Shown piece by piece: positions 47,839-56,167 of a stretch of 64,000 nt of DNA; position 1 is the first letter of the stretch; each line of letters opens with the position of its first letter. Made by a program: the position numbers and the translations under genes. Under the pieces are notes generated by a model, which worked only from the letters and a program-made list of their open reading frames with translations, was not told the DNA's origin and searched no databases. Source of the stretch: Marivirga sericea (lineage in GTDB: Bacteria > Bacteroidota > Bacteroidia > Cytophagales > Cyclobacteriaceae); the NCBI RefSeq assembly GCF_900177665.1, contig NZ_FXAW01000006.1, positions 248,001 through 312,000 of the forward strand, read 5' to 3'.

Positions 47839-48693
47839 CTAAAAAAACAACATGCTCAATATGCCGCTCAGCATAATGACTTTGCAAAAATTGCTTAGAA
47901 AATGATAGTGCTTTATCGTGTCCGCTTGACTTAACTTATGAATAAAATAGATTACAAAAAGAGTTAAGCCAGAGAAATAGAAGTATAAAATATCGTTTTC
48001 CAAGAACTGTGTCATATAGAAGATCAGGAAATAAAAAAGTGATATAAGAACATACAAAACCAATTTAGTTTTGCGAATCCCCCAAATAATAGGAAGGGTT
48101 TTACATCCAAAATCGGCATCTCCTTTCCAATCTTCCATGTCTTTAATTATTTCCCTAATAAGGCTTATGGCAAAAGCAAAAAGGCCGAAAGTATGCACTA
48201 ACACAGGTTTTTGACCAAAATACAGTGAAATAATTGAAATGGAGAGACCTGTTAAAACAGCGACTATAAAGTTTCCTACGAAAGGGAGCCTTTTCAATTG
48301 ATTGGAATACAACCATAGCATAAAAGCCGATGCAAAGTGAATAGCACCTATCTTCCAATCTAAAAAGGCACCAATAATAATAGCCGCGAAATTCAAAAAA
48401 GTATGCCAGAACAGAACCACTCTACGCTTGATTACCTTTCCCACTATTACTTTCTCTGGTTTATTGATGTAATCTATTTTTACATCGTAGTAATCGTTGA
48501 TGATGTAGCCAGCTGCAGCTAAAAAAACCGTACTTAAACTAAGTAAAAAAAGCTCCAAATTGAGAATACCAATACCTTCTAGCAGATACAGTGCGGTAAG
48601 ATATTGAGTCAGCACTATAATCAAGAGGTTTTGAACACGAATCAGCTTTACAAAACCTGGAAATGAAAAGTTTTTTGGCAACTGCTGTGTCAT
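47839..48693 (-). CDS. UbiA-family prenyltransferase
   Basis: A 284-residue membrane prenyltransferase with eight to nine helices. The two Asp-rich magnesium/diphosphate motifs are NDYYDVKIDYINKPEK (near residues 66-81) and DMEDWKGDADFG (near 185-196). Bacteroidota members of this shape are commonly called geranylgeranylglycerol-phosphate geranylgeranyltransferase, but the acceptor cannot be fixed from sequence. Upstream, where a KdsC-like gene might be expected, only a short remnant remains. Confidence 0.83.
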   Translation of the reverse strand: MTQQLPKNFSFPGFVKLIRVQNLLIIVLTQYLTALYLLEGIGILNLELFLLSLSTVFLAAAGYIINDYYDVKIDYINKPEKVIVGKVIKRRVVLFWHTFLNFAAIIIGAFLDWKIGAIHFASAFMLWLYSNQLKRLPFVGNFIVAVLTGLSISIISLYFGQKPVLVHTFGLFAFAISLIREIIKDMEDWKGDADFGCKTLPIIWGIRKTKLVLYVLISLFYFLIFYMTQFLENDILYFYFSGLTLFVIYFIHKLSQADTIKHYHFLSNFCKVIMLSGILSMLFF

Positions 48694-48725
48694 TATGTGG
48701 TTTCAAATGATTGATCGTTTAAATT

Positions 48726-48864
48726 TCAGTAATCAATTGCTTTTGTCCTAATAGGGGCTGTATTATTTTTTGAATAATATAATTTATCAACAACACCTTT
48801 GGGAGAAAGCAAAAAACTTTTAACACCGATAACTTCTAGTTGATTCCTAAAAAGTACTCTTCAT
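48726..48864 (-). pseudogene. Remnant of a KdsC/HAD-like gene start
   Basis: Between the DUF2520 and UbiA genes a protein-like frame reads RNQLEVIGVKSF, then LLSPKGVVDKLYYSK, then APIRTKAIDY, and a stop at 48726-48728. It aligns by eye with the N-terminus of KdsC-type HAD phosphatases (LxxIxxFxFDVDGVLTDG...RTxxIxD), but the catalytic DVD is lost. The ATG at 48864 is one base out of frame, within a T-run. From memory, Bacteroidota genomes often have a HAD gene between these neighbours. I read this as a decayed fragment; an unusual short gene is less likely. Confidence 0.4.
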
Positions 48865-48902
48865 TGCTCTTGTAATAAGTACTGCTTTAATCTTGAGATC
48901 AA

Positions 48903-49691
48903 CTACTCTTGGTTGTCTAATATACTTTGACTAATTAATCTATACATTTCCTGTGCGGCTTCGTCATTTTGCAGCATTTCCATATGCTTATCTAATGTTT
49001 CTAAATCACCTCTTTTGGCTGGTCCAGTTTGCACAGATTTAGGGGAATGCTTCAGCGCTTTATCAATGGTTTCTAAAACCAATGGATGTAATAATGAAAA
49101 ATCCAGCTTAGCATTGTTCATGATTTTCTCTGAAATACTCATCATGTGGTTTGTAAAGTTACAGGCAAATACTGCCGCCAAATGCATTTGTTTCCTTTGT
49201 ACGGTAGAAACTATCTGAGTATTTTTACTCAAAGACTTTGCAAGATTATTCAAAATCTTTAGCGCTTCTTTATTCTCACTCTCCAATAAAAAAGGAAGAT
49301 GCTGAAAATCTAGCGTTTTGCTTTTAGAGAATGTTTGTAAAGGATAGAAAACGCCTGTAGCGGCTGCTGTAGAAAATTCCAAAGCATCTAAGCCTTTGCT
49401 ACCAGAAGTATGCACCATCAAACTCTGTTCAGGTAAAGCAATCTCATGAGCAATACTTTTAATCGTATCGTCAGGCACTGCTAAAATGAAAATTTGCGAA
49501 GGACTGTCTGTGAAATTTAAATCAGTTTTTACCGAAGCATCATATAAGTTTCCGACTAGTTTCTTTGCAGATTTTCCGTCCGGAGAGTACACCTCTTTTA
49601 CAAAATGGCCAACATTTTCAAGAGCCGCTGCCAAATGCCATGCAACATTACCTGCTCCTATGAAACTGATATGGTATGCTACATTTTTCAC
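48903..49691 (-). CDS. Rossmann-fold DUF2520 protein
   Basis: A 262-residue soluble protein. The N-terminus has a dinucleotide-binding loop SFIGAGNVAWHLAAAL (residues 9-24) and FILAVPDDTIKSIAHE. The C-terminal helical DUF2520 domain includes LAAVFACNFTNHMM and LHPLVLETIDKALKHSPKSVQTGPAKRGD. It resembles short-chain F420/NADP oxidoreductases and ketopantoate reductase, but its substrate is unknown. It starts at GTG overlapping the ccmF stop (GTGA), so it is translated with the cytochrome maturation operon. Confidence 0.82.
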   Translation of the reverse strand: MKNVAYHISFIGAGNVAWHLAAALENVGHFVKEVYSPDGKSAKKLVGNLYDASVKTDLNFTDSPSQIFILAVPDDTIKSIAHEIALPEQSLMVHTSGSKGLDALEFSTAAATGVFYPLQTFSKSKTLDFQHLPFLLESENKEALKILNNLAKSLSKNTQIVSTVQRKQMHLAAVFACNFTNHMMSISEKIMNNAKLDFSLLHPLVLETIDKALKHSPKSVQTGPAKRGDLETLDKHMEMLQNDEAAQEMYRLISQSILDNQE

Positions 49692-52219
49692 TCCAAGCCT
49701 TTTCGCTTCATTTTATAAAACTCTGAATACCGTCTGAAAATGGCCATTCCAAAACCTATGGTCAGCACTAAAGTACCAATCCATAGCAAATTAATAAACG
49801 GCTTTTCGAGTGCTTTGAGAATTACATAATCCTTTTGAGTGGTTCGGACAGAAAGTGTAAATGTATTGGATTCTGGCTTGATGTTTTCAATATTGAGCTT
49901 TATACCAATCTCTCTGTTTTCATCCGGCATTCGACCTGCCATATTATCTCTAATCAAATAATAGGGATTCAAGATATAATCTTCACCATCTCCATAAACT
50001 TTGATGGTAGCCCTAACCGCAAGGTCATCTCCTTTTAGTTTCTCCCCTTCTATTTCATCTACTCTTTTAACTTCCTCTAAAACGGTAACAAAATCATTTA
50101 GGAAGAATTTCTCTCCAAAAGTGACGTCCATTTTTTTGGCTTCCGACCATTCAATCTCTTGTGTTGGATCAGGAACTGAAGAAACGTGCGTATATAAATC
50201 TTTGGTAAACTTCCTTCTGATATCAGGCGAAGAAATCAAACCACCCATATCGGCATTGATTTGTGCTCGTGGGAAAAGTGAAAACTTTTCTCCATCAGCA
50301 TGAAGATAATCCACTTTGTAATAATGATTAGCTCCGTATACTTTCAAGGTATCTCCCTTTTTCAAGCTCTCATCTTCTCTTGTAATTTCTCTTTTGACTA
50401 TTTTATCGTTTTCATTTGAAGTGTTCTCCAAATAAGATGCTTTTACATATCCACCATCATAAGTTTCAAAAAAACGACCCTTATAAGTCAAAGTATATTC
50501 ACCCATTGTTTGGGGATCATTTATGAACAGTGGAATATTCTCTTGATTAAAGTTATCTTCGACTTCCTCAGAATTAGTCAATAATAAACCGGTATCGTTA
50601 ACGGAAATAGTTCTGGAGTAACCTGTGGAAAATAAAATTCCCAATAGCATCATACCTAAACCCATATGGGCAATAGCTCCACCCGAAAGCTTATAATTAC
50701 TTTTTACAATCTTAAAGAATATTTTAGCATTTGCAGTAATAGTATATATAGAAGCAATCACTAATAATATATATGGAATATTGGTCATTCCAGCCATAAC
50801 AATTATTAATGCAGAAATGGCAAGAGTGATCAAAATTGGCATCAAAAGAGAGTCTTTCACTTCTGATTTCTTCATTTTCTGCCACCAGAAAAATTGACCT
50901 GTTCCAGACAAGATTGCTAAGCCCATGGCAAACCACATCTGCCATTTAGTATAAAATTCAACCTGGTCAGCTGGAGGAGCTAGATTTGAAATGCCCCCAA
51001 AGGACTGAATAATGGAATTGTAAACTGGAATTGAGGTGGGTAACAATATTTGAAAGCCCATTAAGCACAGTAAAGTAGCTCCCATAAAAATCCAAAACTC
51101 TCTAGAATAGGTAGAAACTTCTTTTTCAGTTGATGGGATATGTTTCCAGCGTACTACAGCCAAAACAATTGATATAATTAAAAAGCTTAATAAGTAAAGA
51201 AGTAACTGACCCGAAAGTCCTAAATCAGTAAAAGAATGAACAGAGGATTCACCTAAAACGCCACTTCTTACCATGAAGGTGGCATATAATACCATCAAGA
51301 AAACTGAAAGAACCAAAATAATGGAAGCTTTCAAAGCCGTTTCACTTTTCTTGTAAGTGATCATGGTGTGAATACTGGCTACTAAAACCAACCAAGGCAC
51401 TAAAGAGGCATTTTCAACTGGATCCCAATTCCAAAATCCTTCAAAGTTCAAGGTTTCGTAAGCCCAATAGCCCCCCATTAAAATTCCAACCCCTAAAATA
51501 GCAGCAGAGAACAGTGCCCAAGGCAATGCAGGGCGAACCCATCCTATGAAATCCTTTTTCCATAATCCCCCAATAGCATAAGCGAATGGAATTAAAGTAG
51601 TAGCATAACCCAAGAATAAAACAGGGGGATGAATCACCATCCAATAATTTTGCAGTAATGGATTTAAACCCGTACCGTCTTCTGGGACATAATTTGGATT
51701 GATATTAAATATAGGCGCATCCATTGCGTCTCTCAATAAGATGAATGGAGAACTACCAATTTTCAAATCGCCTATGACTACTCCCAAAATCATGGAAGCA
51801 AGAAAAGCCTGTACTACTGAAAAACTCACCATCACGGAGGGTGCCCATTTTTTATTGGTCAATAATATGACAAACCCTAAAAGTACATTCCAGAATGACC
51901 AAAGCAAGAAACTACCTTCTTGTCCTTCCCAGAACGATGAAATTATGTATTCTACTGGAAGCACCTTTGAAGAATGGCTCCACGCATAGAAATATTCATA
52001 ATAGTGATTAGAAATGATGGTGAATAGCGTAATGACAATGCCGAAAACCGCTAAGCCATGAACAACATAAGTAATTTGCCCATTTTTCATCCAGCCTTTT
52101 TGCATTTCAGGCAATGGGCTTTTTTCTGCTTTGTAGAAATTAAAAATAGAAATGAGGGCAGCTACAAAGCTTATAATAACAAAAAGGTGACCAATGTCAC
52201 CTATTGCAGTATGTATCAT
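49688..52219 (-). CDS. ccmF: Cytochrome c heme lyase CcmF
   Basis: An 843-residue inner-membrane protein that attaches heme to CxxCH apocytochromes in System I cytochrome c maturation. About 15 helices are present. The heme-handling tryptophan-rich motif is in LNFEGFWNWDPVENASLVPW near residues 262-281, preceded by GVGILMGGYWAYE. Periplasmic His residues flank it, for example MVIHPPVLFLGY. A large C-terminal periplasmic domain (about 530-800) is longer than in E. coli CcmF (about 650 aa in total), as in other Bacteroidota. It lies 15 bases downstream of ccmE. Confidence 0.92.
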   Translation of the reverse strand: MIHTAIGDIGHLFVIISFVAALISIFNFYKAEKSPLPEMQKGWMKNGQITYVVHGLAVFGIVITLFTIISNHYYEYFYAWSHSSKVLPVEYIISSFWEGQEGSFLLWSFWNVLLGFVILLTNKKWAPSVMVSFSVVQAFLASMILGVVIGDLKIGSSPFILLRDAMDAPIFNINPNYVPEDGTGLNPLLQNYWMVIHPPVLFLGYATTLIPFAYAIGGLWKKDFIGWVRPALPWALFSAAILGVGILMGGYWAYETLNFEGFWNWDPVENASLVPWLVLVASIHTMITYKKSETALKASIILVLSVFLMVLYATFMVRSGVLGESSVHSFTDLGLSGQLLLYLLSFLIISIVLAVVRWKHIPSTEKEVSTYSREFWIFMGATLLCLMGFQILLPTSIPVYNSIIQSFGGISNLAPPADQVEFYTKWQMWFAMGLAILSGTGQFFWWQKMKKSEVKDSLLMPILITLAISALIIVMAGMTNIPYILLVIASIYTITANAKIFFKIVKSNYKLSGGAIAHMGLGMMLLGILFSTGYSRTISVNDTGLLLTNSEEVEDNFNQENIPLFINDPQTMGEYTLTYKGRFFETYDGGYVKASYLENTSNENDKIVKREITREDESLKKGDTLKVYGANHYYKVDYLHADGEKFSLFPRAQINADMGGLISSPDIRRKFTKDLYTHVSSVPDPTQEIEWSEAKKMDVTFGEKFFLNDFVTVLEEVKRVDEIEGEKLKGDDLAVRATIKVYGDGEDYILNPYYLIRDNMAGRMPDENREIGIKLNIENIKPESNTFTLSVRTTQKDYVILKALEKPFINLLWIGTLVLTIGFGMAIFRRYSEFYKMKRKGLE

Positions 52220-52234
52220 ATTTTCGAAATCAAA

Positions 52235-52636
52235 TTAAATAACAGTTTCTTCTTGATATTTTGACGGGCACTTCATTAAAATTTTATCGGCAATAAATGT
52301 TGCTTTTTGGAATGAACCAATTACCACGACTTGCTCAGAGCGTTTGAAATCTGCAGGCATAGGCTCATTGTAAAAAACTTCTTGTTCCATTCCATTTTCA
52401 TCTACCATCATGAAAGTGAAAGAAAGTTTATCATCAGAAGGATTCAATCCAATTATTTCGCCTTCAGGACTTTTTTTCAATTCACCGACTACATGAATTT
52501 TTGTTTCATTTCCATCTAATGCCATATCGTGGGCATCTTTGAAAGAAACATAGGAACTGGCATCACCTGCAGTGGAAACAATCATCATAATAGCAGCGGC
52601 TATTACGATTATACCAAAAATATAGGACTTTTTCAT
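52235..52636 (-). CDS. ccmE: CcmE heme chaperone, CxxxY variant
   Basis: A 133-residue membrane-anchored OB-fold protein (TM at 5-22) that carries heme from CcmC to CcmF. The beta-barrel segments IHVVGELKKSPEG, LSFTFMMVDENGMEQEVFYN and VVVIGSFQKATFIADKIL fit the family. The covalent heme site is C123-P-S-K-Y127 instead of the classical HxxxY. Cysteine-type CcmE proteins are known from archaea and Desulfovibrio, where they work with a reduced Ccm set. It is placed between the CcmD-like gene and ccmF. Confidence 0.88.
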   Translation of the reverse strand: MKKSYIFGIIVIAAAIMMIVSTAGDASSYVSFKDAHDMALDGNETKIHVVGELKKSPEGEIIGLNPSDDKLSFTFMMVDENGMEQEVFYNEPMPADFKRSEQVVVIGSFQKATFIADKILMKCPSKYQEETVI

Positions 52637-52688
52637 TTGTATTAATTTTATTCTCCGATTGGAACAAAGGTACTACCCAAAAAATTCT

Positions 52689-52946
52689 TTACTCTCTCTC
52701 TTTTAAGGATTTTTCTAATTTTTTTACTTTTCGCTCAGTCATAATAGCATAAATCATAAGTCCTGCAAAAAGCGTTACGATAACGGCTACCAACACATAG
52801 ATTTTCCCGTCCGCTCTCATTCCATCAGCCATCTCTATCTGGCTATTGCCATAGTCTTCTTCTACAATTTCAGTTTTTTGAGCCGAAAGCCCTAAACTCA
52901 TCAGCAACAGGGAGAAAACAATAAAATATTTAATCTTCTTCATCAA
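52689..52946 (-). CDS. CcmD-like small membrane protein
   Basis: An 85-residue protein with a cleavable or anchoring N-terminal helix (about 5-22, ending LSAQ). A short acidic stretch follows, then a second helix (IYVLVAVIVTLFAGLMIYAI, near 49-68) and a Lys/Glu-rich tail (ERKVKKLEKSLKERE). Size, topology and place between ccmC and ccmE match CcmD, which stabilises the CcmABC complex with CcmE. The N-terminal signal-like helix is an addition to the classical single-helix form. It overlaps the ccmC end by 17 bases. Confidence 0.75.
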   Translation of the reverse strand: MMKKIKYFIVFSLLLMSLGLSAQKTEIVEEDYGNSQIEMADGMRADGKIYVLVAVIVTLFAGLMIYAIMTERKVKKLEKSLKERE

Positions 52947-53595
52947 TTTTTGATTTAATAAATGACAATCTAATTCTTAATTCCGTTAGCCAAACGCCCA
53001 ATAGTGTCCAACCTATAACGGCAGGATAAAAAACCATTCTTAATCTACCATCTAATTCATACGCATTAAAGCCTGGGTTACCACCATTTCCAGGATGTAA
53101 AGAATCTGTAAGCCTTGGTAAAATAAATAATAGAGGAATCAAGGTGGCGTAAGCGAAGATATTGTAAACTCCTCCGATTTTTGCTTTTTGCTGTGGATCT
53201 GTAATTGAATTTCTCAATAAGATGTAGGCAAAATAAATTAACATCCCGATGGCCGAGGCATTTTGCTTAGGATCTCCACTCCAAGGCGCTCCCCAAGTGT
53301 AATTCGCCCATATCATGCCCGTGGCTAATCCTAAAATCCCAAACAGGATGGAAGTATTGACCAGTTCAATGGCATAAATATCATATTTGAGATTGCCTGT
53401 TCTTAAGTAGCGGATAGAAAAAATTACTGAAGCGGTCAGCATTATAACCATACCGAACCACATTGGCACATGAAAGTGCATAGCGCGGATGGTTTCATTT
53501 AAAATAGCCAATCTAGGAGCTTCCATCAATAAGCCCGCAATTAGTGTGTAAAACACCAGCCCAACTCCTATAATTTTCCACCAAGTCTTTCTCAT
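52930..53595 (-). CDS. ccmC: Cytochrome c biogenesis protein CcmC
   Basis: A 221-residue membrane protein with six helices that loads heme onto CcmE. The tryptophan-rich heme motif is YTWGAPWSGDPKQNASAIGM near residues 96-115. Periplasmic histidines are in RAMHFHVPMWFG near 36-47 and in DSLHPGNGG. The start MRKTWWKIIG (53595) is chosen; an ORF extended to 53670 adds 25 polar residues not seen in the family. A TATATTTG box ends 2 bases before this ATG. Confidence 0.9.
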   Translation of the reverse strand: MRKTWWKIIGVGLVFYTLIAGLLMEAPRLAILNETIRAMHFHVPMWFGMVIMLTASVIFSIRYLRTGNLKYDIYAIELVNTSILFGILGLATGMIWANYTWGAPWSGDPKQNASAIGMLIYFAYILLRNSITDPQQKAKIGGVYNIFAYATLIPLLFILPRLTDSLHPGNGGNPGFNAYELDGRLRMVFYPAVIGWTLLGVWLTELRIRLSFIKSKIDEED

Positions 53596-53597
53596 TT

Positions 53598-53605
53598 CAA
53601 ATATA
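53598..53605 (-). promoter_or_regulatory. TAnnTTTG box touching the ccmC start
   Basis: TATATTTG on the minus strand ends 2 bases before the chosen ccmC ATG. If used as a promoter it would give a leaderless message; if not, ccmC is read from the ccmB transcript 103 bases upstream. Confidence 0.2.
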
Positions 53606-53697
53606 GAATAATAATTAATATCATAAACACTTGTTATTTGGTACTCATTATCATGCAGAGACAAGTTCATCTCTTGTATTTGCCTAATAGGCTCTAT

Positions 53698-54363
53698 TTA
53701 ATTTCTCCAAATAAAAGGAAATAATATATATGCCGTAGTGATGACAATTGCATCTACGGATATTAAAGTAAACAGTTTGTCATTCATCAAGCTAATGTCA
53801 ATCCCATCTATAGCATTCTTTGAGAGTCCTACCGACATCAGTAAAATAGGTAATAATATTGGGAAACTTAACACTGCCATTAACGCTGTGCTATTGTTGG
53901 CTTTGGAAACAATACCCGAAACCAAAGTTAAAACTCCAGAAAATCCAATAGCAGCAAAAAGTATGGTTAGAAGAAAATAAATATGATTTGAAACCTGATT
54001 TCCTAAAATAATAGCGTACACAGCAAAACCGATAATCGCTATTACAACAGAGAGCAAAATATTAAAAATAAGTTTACCACTTAAAATGACCTCAGGTTTA
54101 CAAAGTGTATAGTAATACAACATTCTTCCTTCTCCCTCCTGTAAAAAACTTTTAGCTACCCCATTAATATTGGCAAAAACAATAATAATCCAAAACAGAG
54201 CATTCCAAGTGACCGTTTGCATTTGGCCAGTTCTCACATTGAAGCTTAGATAGCAAATAAAAATGGTGCTTACCAAATAAAGTAATATTCCATTGAAGGC
54301 GGTTTTATTCCGCCATTCTAGTCTAACTTCTTTTTCAAAAATGGATATTACTTGTTTTATCAC
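53698..54363 (-). CDS. ccmB: Heme exporter protein CcmB
   Basis: A 221-residue six-helix permease of the CcmAB ABC complex, which drives release of holo-CcmE. It begins IKQVISIFEKEVRLEWRNKT and contains FANINGVAKSFLQEGEGRMLYYYTL and VLTLVSGIVSKANNSTALMAVLSFPILLPIL, split here as family hallmarks. The start is GTG at 54363. The ATPase CcmA is not adjacent and must be encoded elsewhere. It heads the ccmB-C-D-E-F-DUF2520 gene run. Confidence 0.9.
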   Translation of the reverse strand: MIKQVISIFEKEVRLEWRNKTAFNGILLYLVSTIFICYLSFNVRTGQMQTVTWNALFWIIIVFANINGVAKSFLQEGEGRMLYYYTLCKPEVILSGKLIFNILLSVVIAIIGFAVYAIILGNQVSNHIYFLLTILFAAIGFSGVLTLVSGIVSKANNSTALMAVLSFPILLPILLMSVGLSKNAIDGIDISLMNDKLFTLISVDAIVITTAYILFPFIWRN

Positions 54364-54442
54364 GGTGCAAATTTAATAGATAAACCTCAATAAGGCATGG
54401 TAAAAACGGAATGTTGTGCTTAATTTGCACAAAAAATTAAAC

Positions 54443-54994
54443 ATGAATATTACCCCGACTGATTTTGATGATTTATATATAATTAAGCCGACAGTATTTG
54501 AAGATTCAAGAGGCTATTTTTTTGAGAGTTTTCATCAAAAGAAATTTGAAGATGCAACTGGAATTCAATGTGAGTTTGTGCAAGACAATCAGTCCCGTTC
54601 GATTTATGGTGTAATTAGAGGTTTACATTTACAAGCTCCTCCAGTGGCTCAAGCAAAGCTAGTAAGAGTATTGAAAGGGGAAGTTCTGGATGTGGTAGTA
54701 GATTTAAGAAAAGATAAACCCACTTATGGGAAATCTTTTTCGATTCATCTTTCTGCAGAAAACAAACAGCAATTATTCATTCCAAGAGGTTTTGCACACG
54801 GAATTGCGGTATTAAGTAACGAGGCTGAATTTTTTTATAAATGCGATAATTATTACAGCCCAGAAAATGAAAGAGGCATAATGTTTAATGACGCCTCCTT
54901 AAATATTGATTGGAAAATTGTTCCTGAAAAAAGAATAATTTCTGAAAAAGATCAGAACAATTTATTGTTCAATGATTTTAAATCGCCTTTTTAA
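54443..54994 (+). CDS. rfbC: dTDP-4-dehydrorhamnose 3,5-epimerase
   Basis: A 183-residue cupin (RmlC) that epimerises dTDP-4-keto-6-deoxyglucose at C3 and C5. Hallmarks are FEDSRGYFFESFHQKKF, CEFVQDNQSRSIYGVIRGLHLQ (catalytic His in RGLHLQ), VLDVVVDLRKDKPTYGK and FIPRGFAHGIAVLS. The start MNITPTDFDD (54443) is preferred over an upstream ATG at 54416. It is separated from rfbB and rfbA by an inverted Wzz-like gene, whose stop is 1 base beyond its own. Confidence 0.93.
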   Translation: MNITPTDFDDLYIIKPTVFEDSRGYFFESFHQKKFEDATGIQCEFVQDNQSRSIYGVIRGLHLQAPPVAQAKLVRVLKGEVLDVVVDLRKDKPTYGKSFSIHLSAENKQQLFIPRGFAHGIAVLSNEAEFFYKCDNYYSPENERGIMFNDASLNIDWKIVPEKRIISEKDQNNLLFNDFKSPF

Positions 54995-54995
54995 A

Positions 54996-56045
54996 TCAAC
55001 TAGCTAATTCTTCCTTTTTACTATTTTCTGATTCGACTTTATTCAGATATTTATTAAAGCCAAATATTAAAATAATAATGTATGCAATTCCCAGGCCAAC
55101 TAAACCAGAGTAAAAACCTAATTTAATTAAGCTGGGACTATCTGGTTTTGAAAACACTGTAAAACCATCAATAAGCTCAAAACTTGGCATTAAAAATATC
55201 TCTTGTTCTACCTTCTGTAGTTCATTATATTGATTTCTGCTCTCTTGAAATACTGCAATCGGTCCATATTCTTGATCCCCAATAAATAAATTTGTCTCTT
55301 TTGCACTTTCTTTACCTGATACATTATAGCTAGCTATTAAAGCTTTTTTCAAACTATCCAATCTAGAAAGCTCTAATCTAATATTTTCAGCCTTACCCTT
55401 GAGGATTTCCTTTTCTATCTCAAGTCTTTTAGAAACAAACTGGTTTTCTTTGAAATAATAAACCAAAGGTTCCTGCAACTTTGTTAAGCCCTGATTGTCA
55501 AAAACATTAACAAAAATTTTATATGTGGTTTTATTGTCTAGTCTCAGTTTTTCAACAAACTTGTTAATTGTTTCTTCATCATCAATTTTGCCTTTTAATT
55601 GTTCCTTTAAAACTTCCAACTGCACAATTTCTTCTTCTGACACGAAGGGTTCGTAGCTAAAGCCTTTAAGATTCTTTGCTTGAGTAGTATCTATATCAAG
55701 CAATTTAGCAAGCTGGACATAATTTTGCTCCCCGCAAAGCTGCTGAAGTTTATCCACAGAATTTTCCATTAATCTACCACTAGAATACCTAGAATTAATT
55801 AGCATGTAGCTACTGTAGTAATCCGGAAGATAATAGTTTAACGCAACACCTGTAAAACCACCAAGTATCGCGAAAAGTAAAATTAGTTTGACATACTTAA
55901 ACGTGGCATTTCTAAAGTGAACAAACACCATTATTATTCCTACAAATATGCTTTTGAAAAACCTCCCAATAGTGGAGAACAGCTCTCTCAAATCAATTTC
56001 ATCAGAACTATTGGAATTCTGTGATTTTTTGTCTATTTCTGACAT
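54996..56045 (-). CDS. Wzz-like polysaccharide chain-length/co-polymerase protein
   Basis: A 349-residue inner-membrane protein with a cytoplasmic N-terminus rich in Ser/Asp and two terminal helices (about 46-70 and 312-336). The large periplasmic region between is predicted helical or coiled (KEILKGKAENIRLELSRLDSL). The pre-TM2 proline-containing segment VFSKPDSPSLIKLGFYSG fits the polysaccharide co-polymerase layout. No Walker or tyrosine-kinase domain is present. It sits inside the rfb genes on the opposite strand and probably sets surface polysaccharide length. Confidence 0.72.
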   Translation of the reverse strand: MSEIDKKSQNSNSSDEIDLRELFSTIGRFFKSIFVGIIMVFVHFRNATFKYVKLILLFAILGGFTGVALNYYLPDYYSSYMLINSRYSSGRLMENSVDKLQQLCGEQNYVQLAKLLDIDTTQAKNLKGFSYEPFVSEEEIVQLEVLKEQLKGKIDDEETINKFVEKLRLDNKTTYKIFVNVFDNQGLTKLQEPLVYYFKENQFVSKRLEIEKEILKGKAENIRLELSRLDSLKKALIASYNVSGKESAKETNLFIGDQEYGPIAVFQESRNQYNELQKVEQEIFLMPSFELIDGFTVFSKPDSPSLIKLGFYSGLVGLGIAYIIILIFGFNKYLNKVESENSKKEELAS

Positions 56046-56136
56046 AATATCTTAAAAATTTTTACAAATAAACGGAAGTTTTGGATACTATTGAAATAAA
56101 TTTTGTTTTGAATCATTTATTCTGTTAGACAATCCT

Positions 56137-56144
56137 TATTTTTG
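56137..56144 (+). promoter_or_regulatory. Candidate rfbB promoter box
   Basis: TATTTTTG matches TAnnTTTG and lies 23 bases before the rfbB start codon, in the divergent spacer with the Wzz-like gene. A TTTG 26 bases further upstream is slightly wide for a -33. Confidence 0.4.
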
Positions 56145-56167
56145 AGTCCAAAAAAACCTTAAAACCA

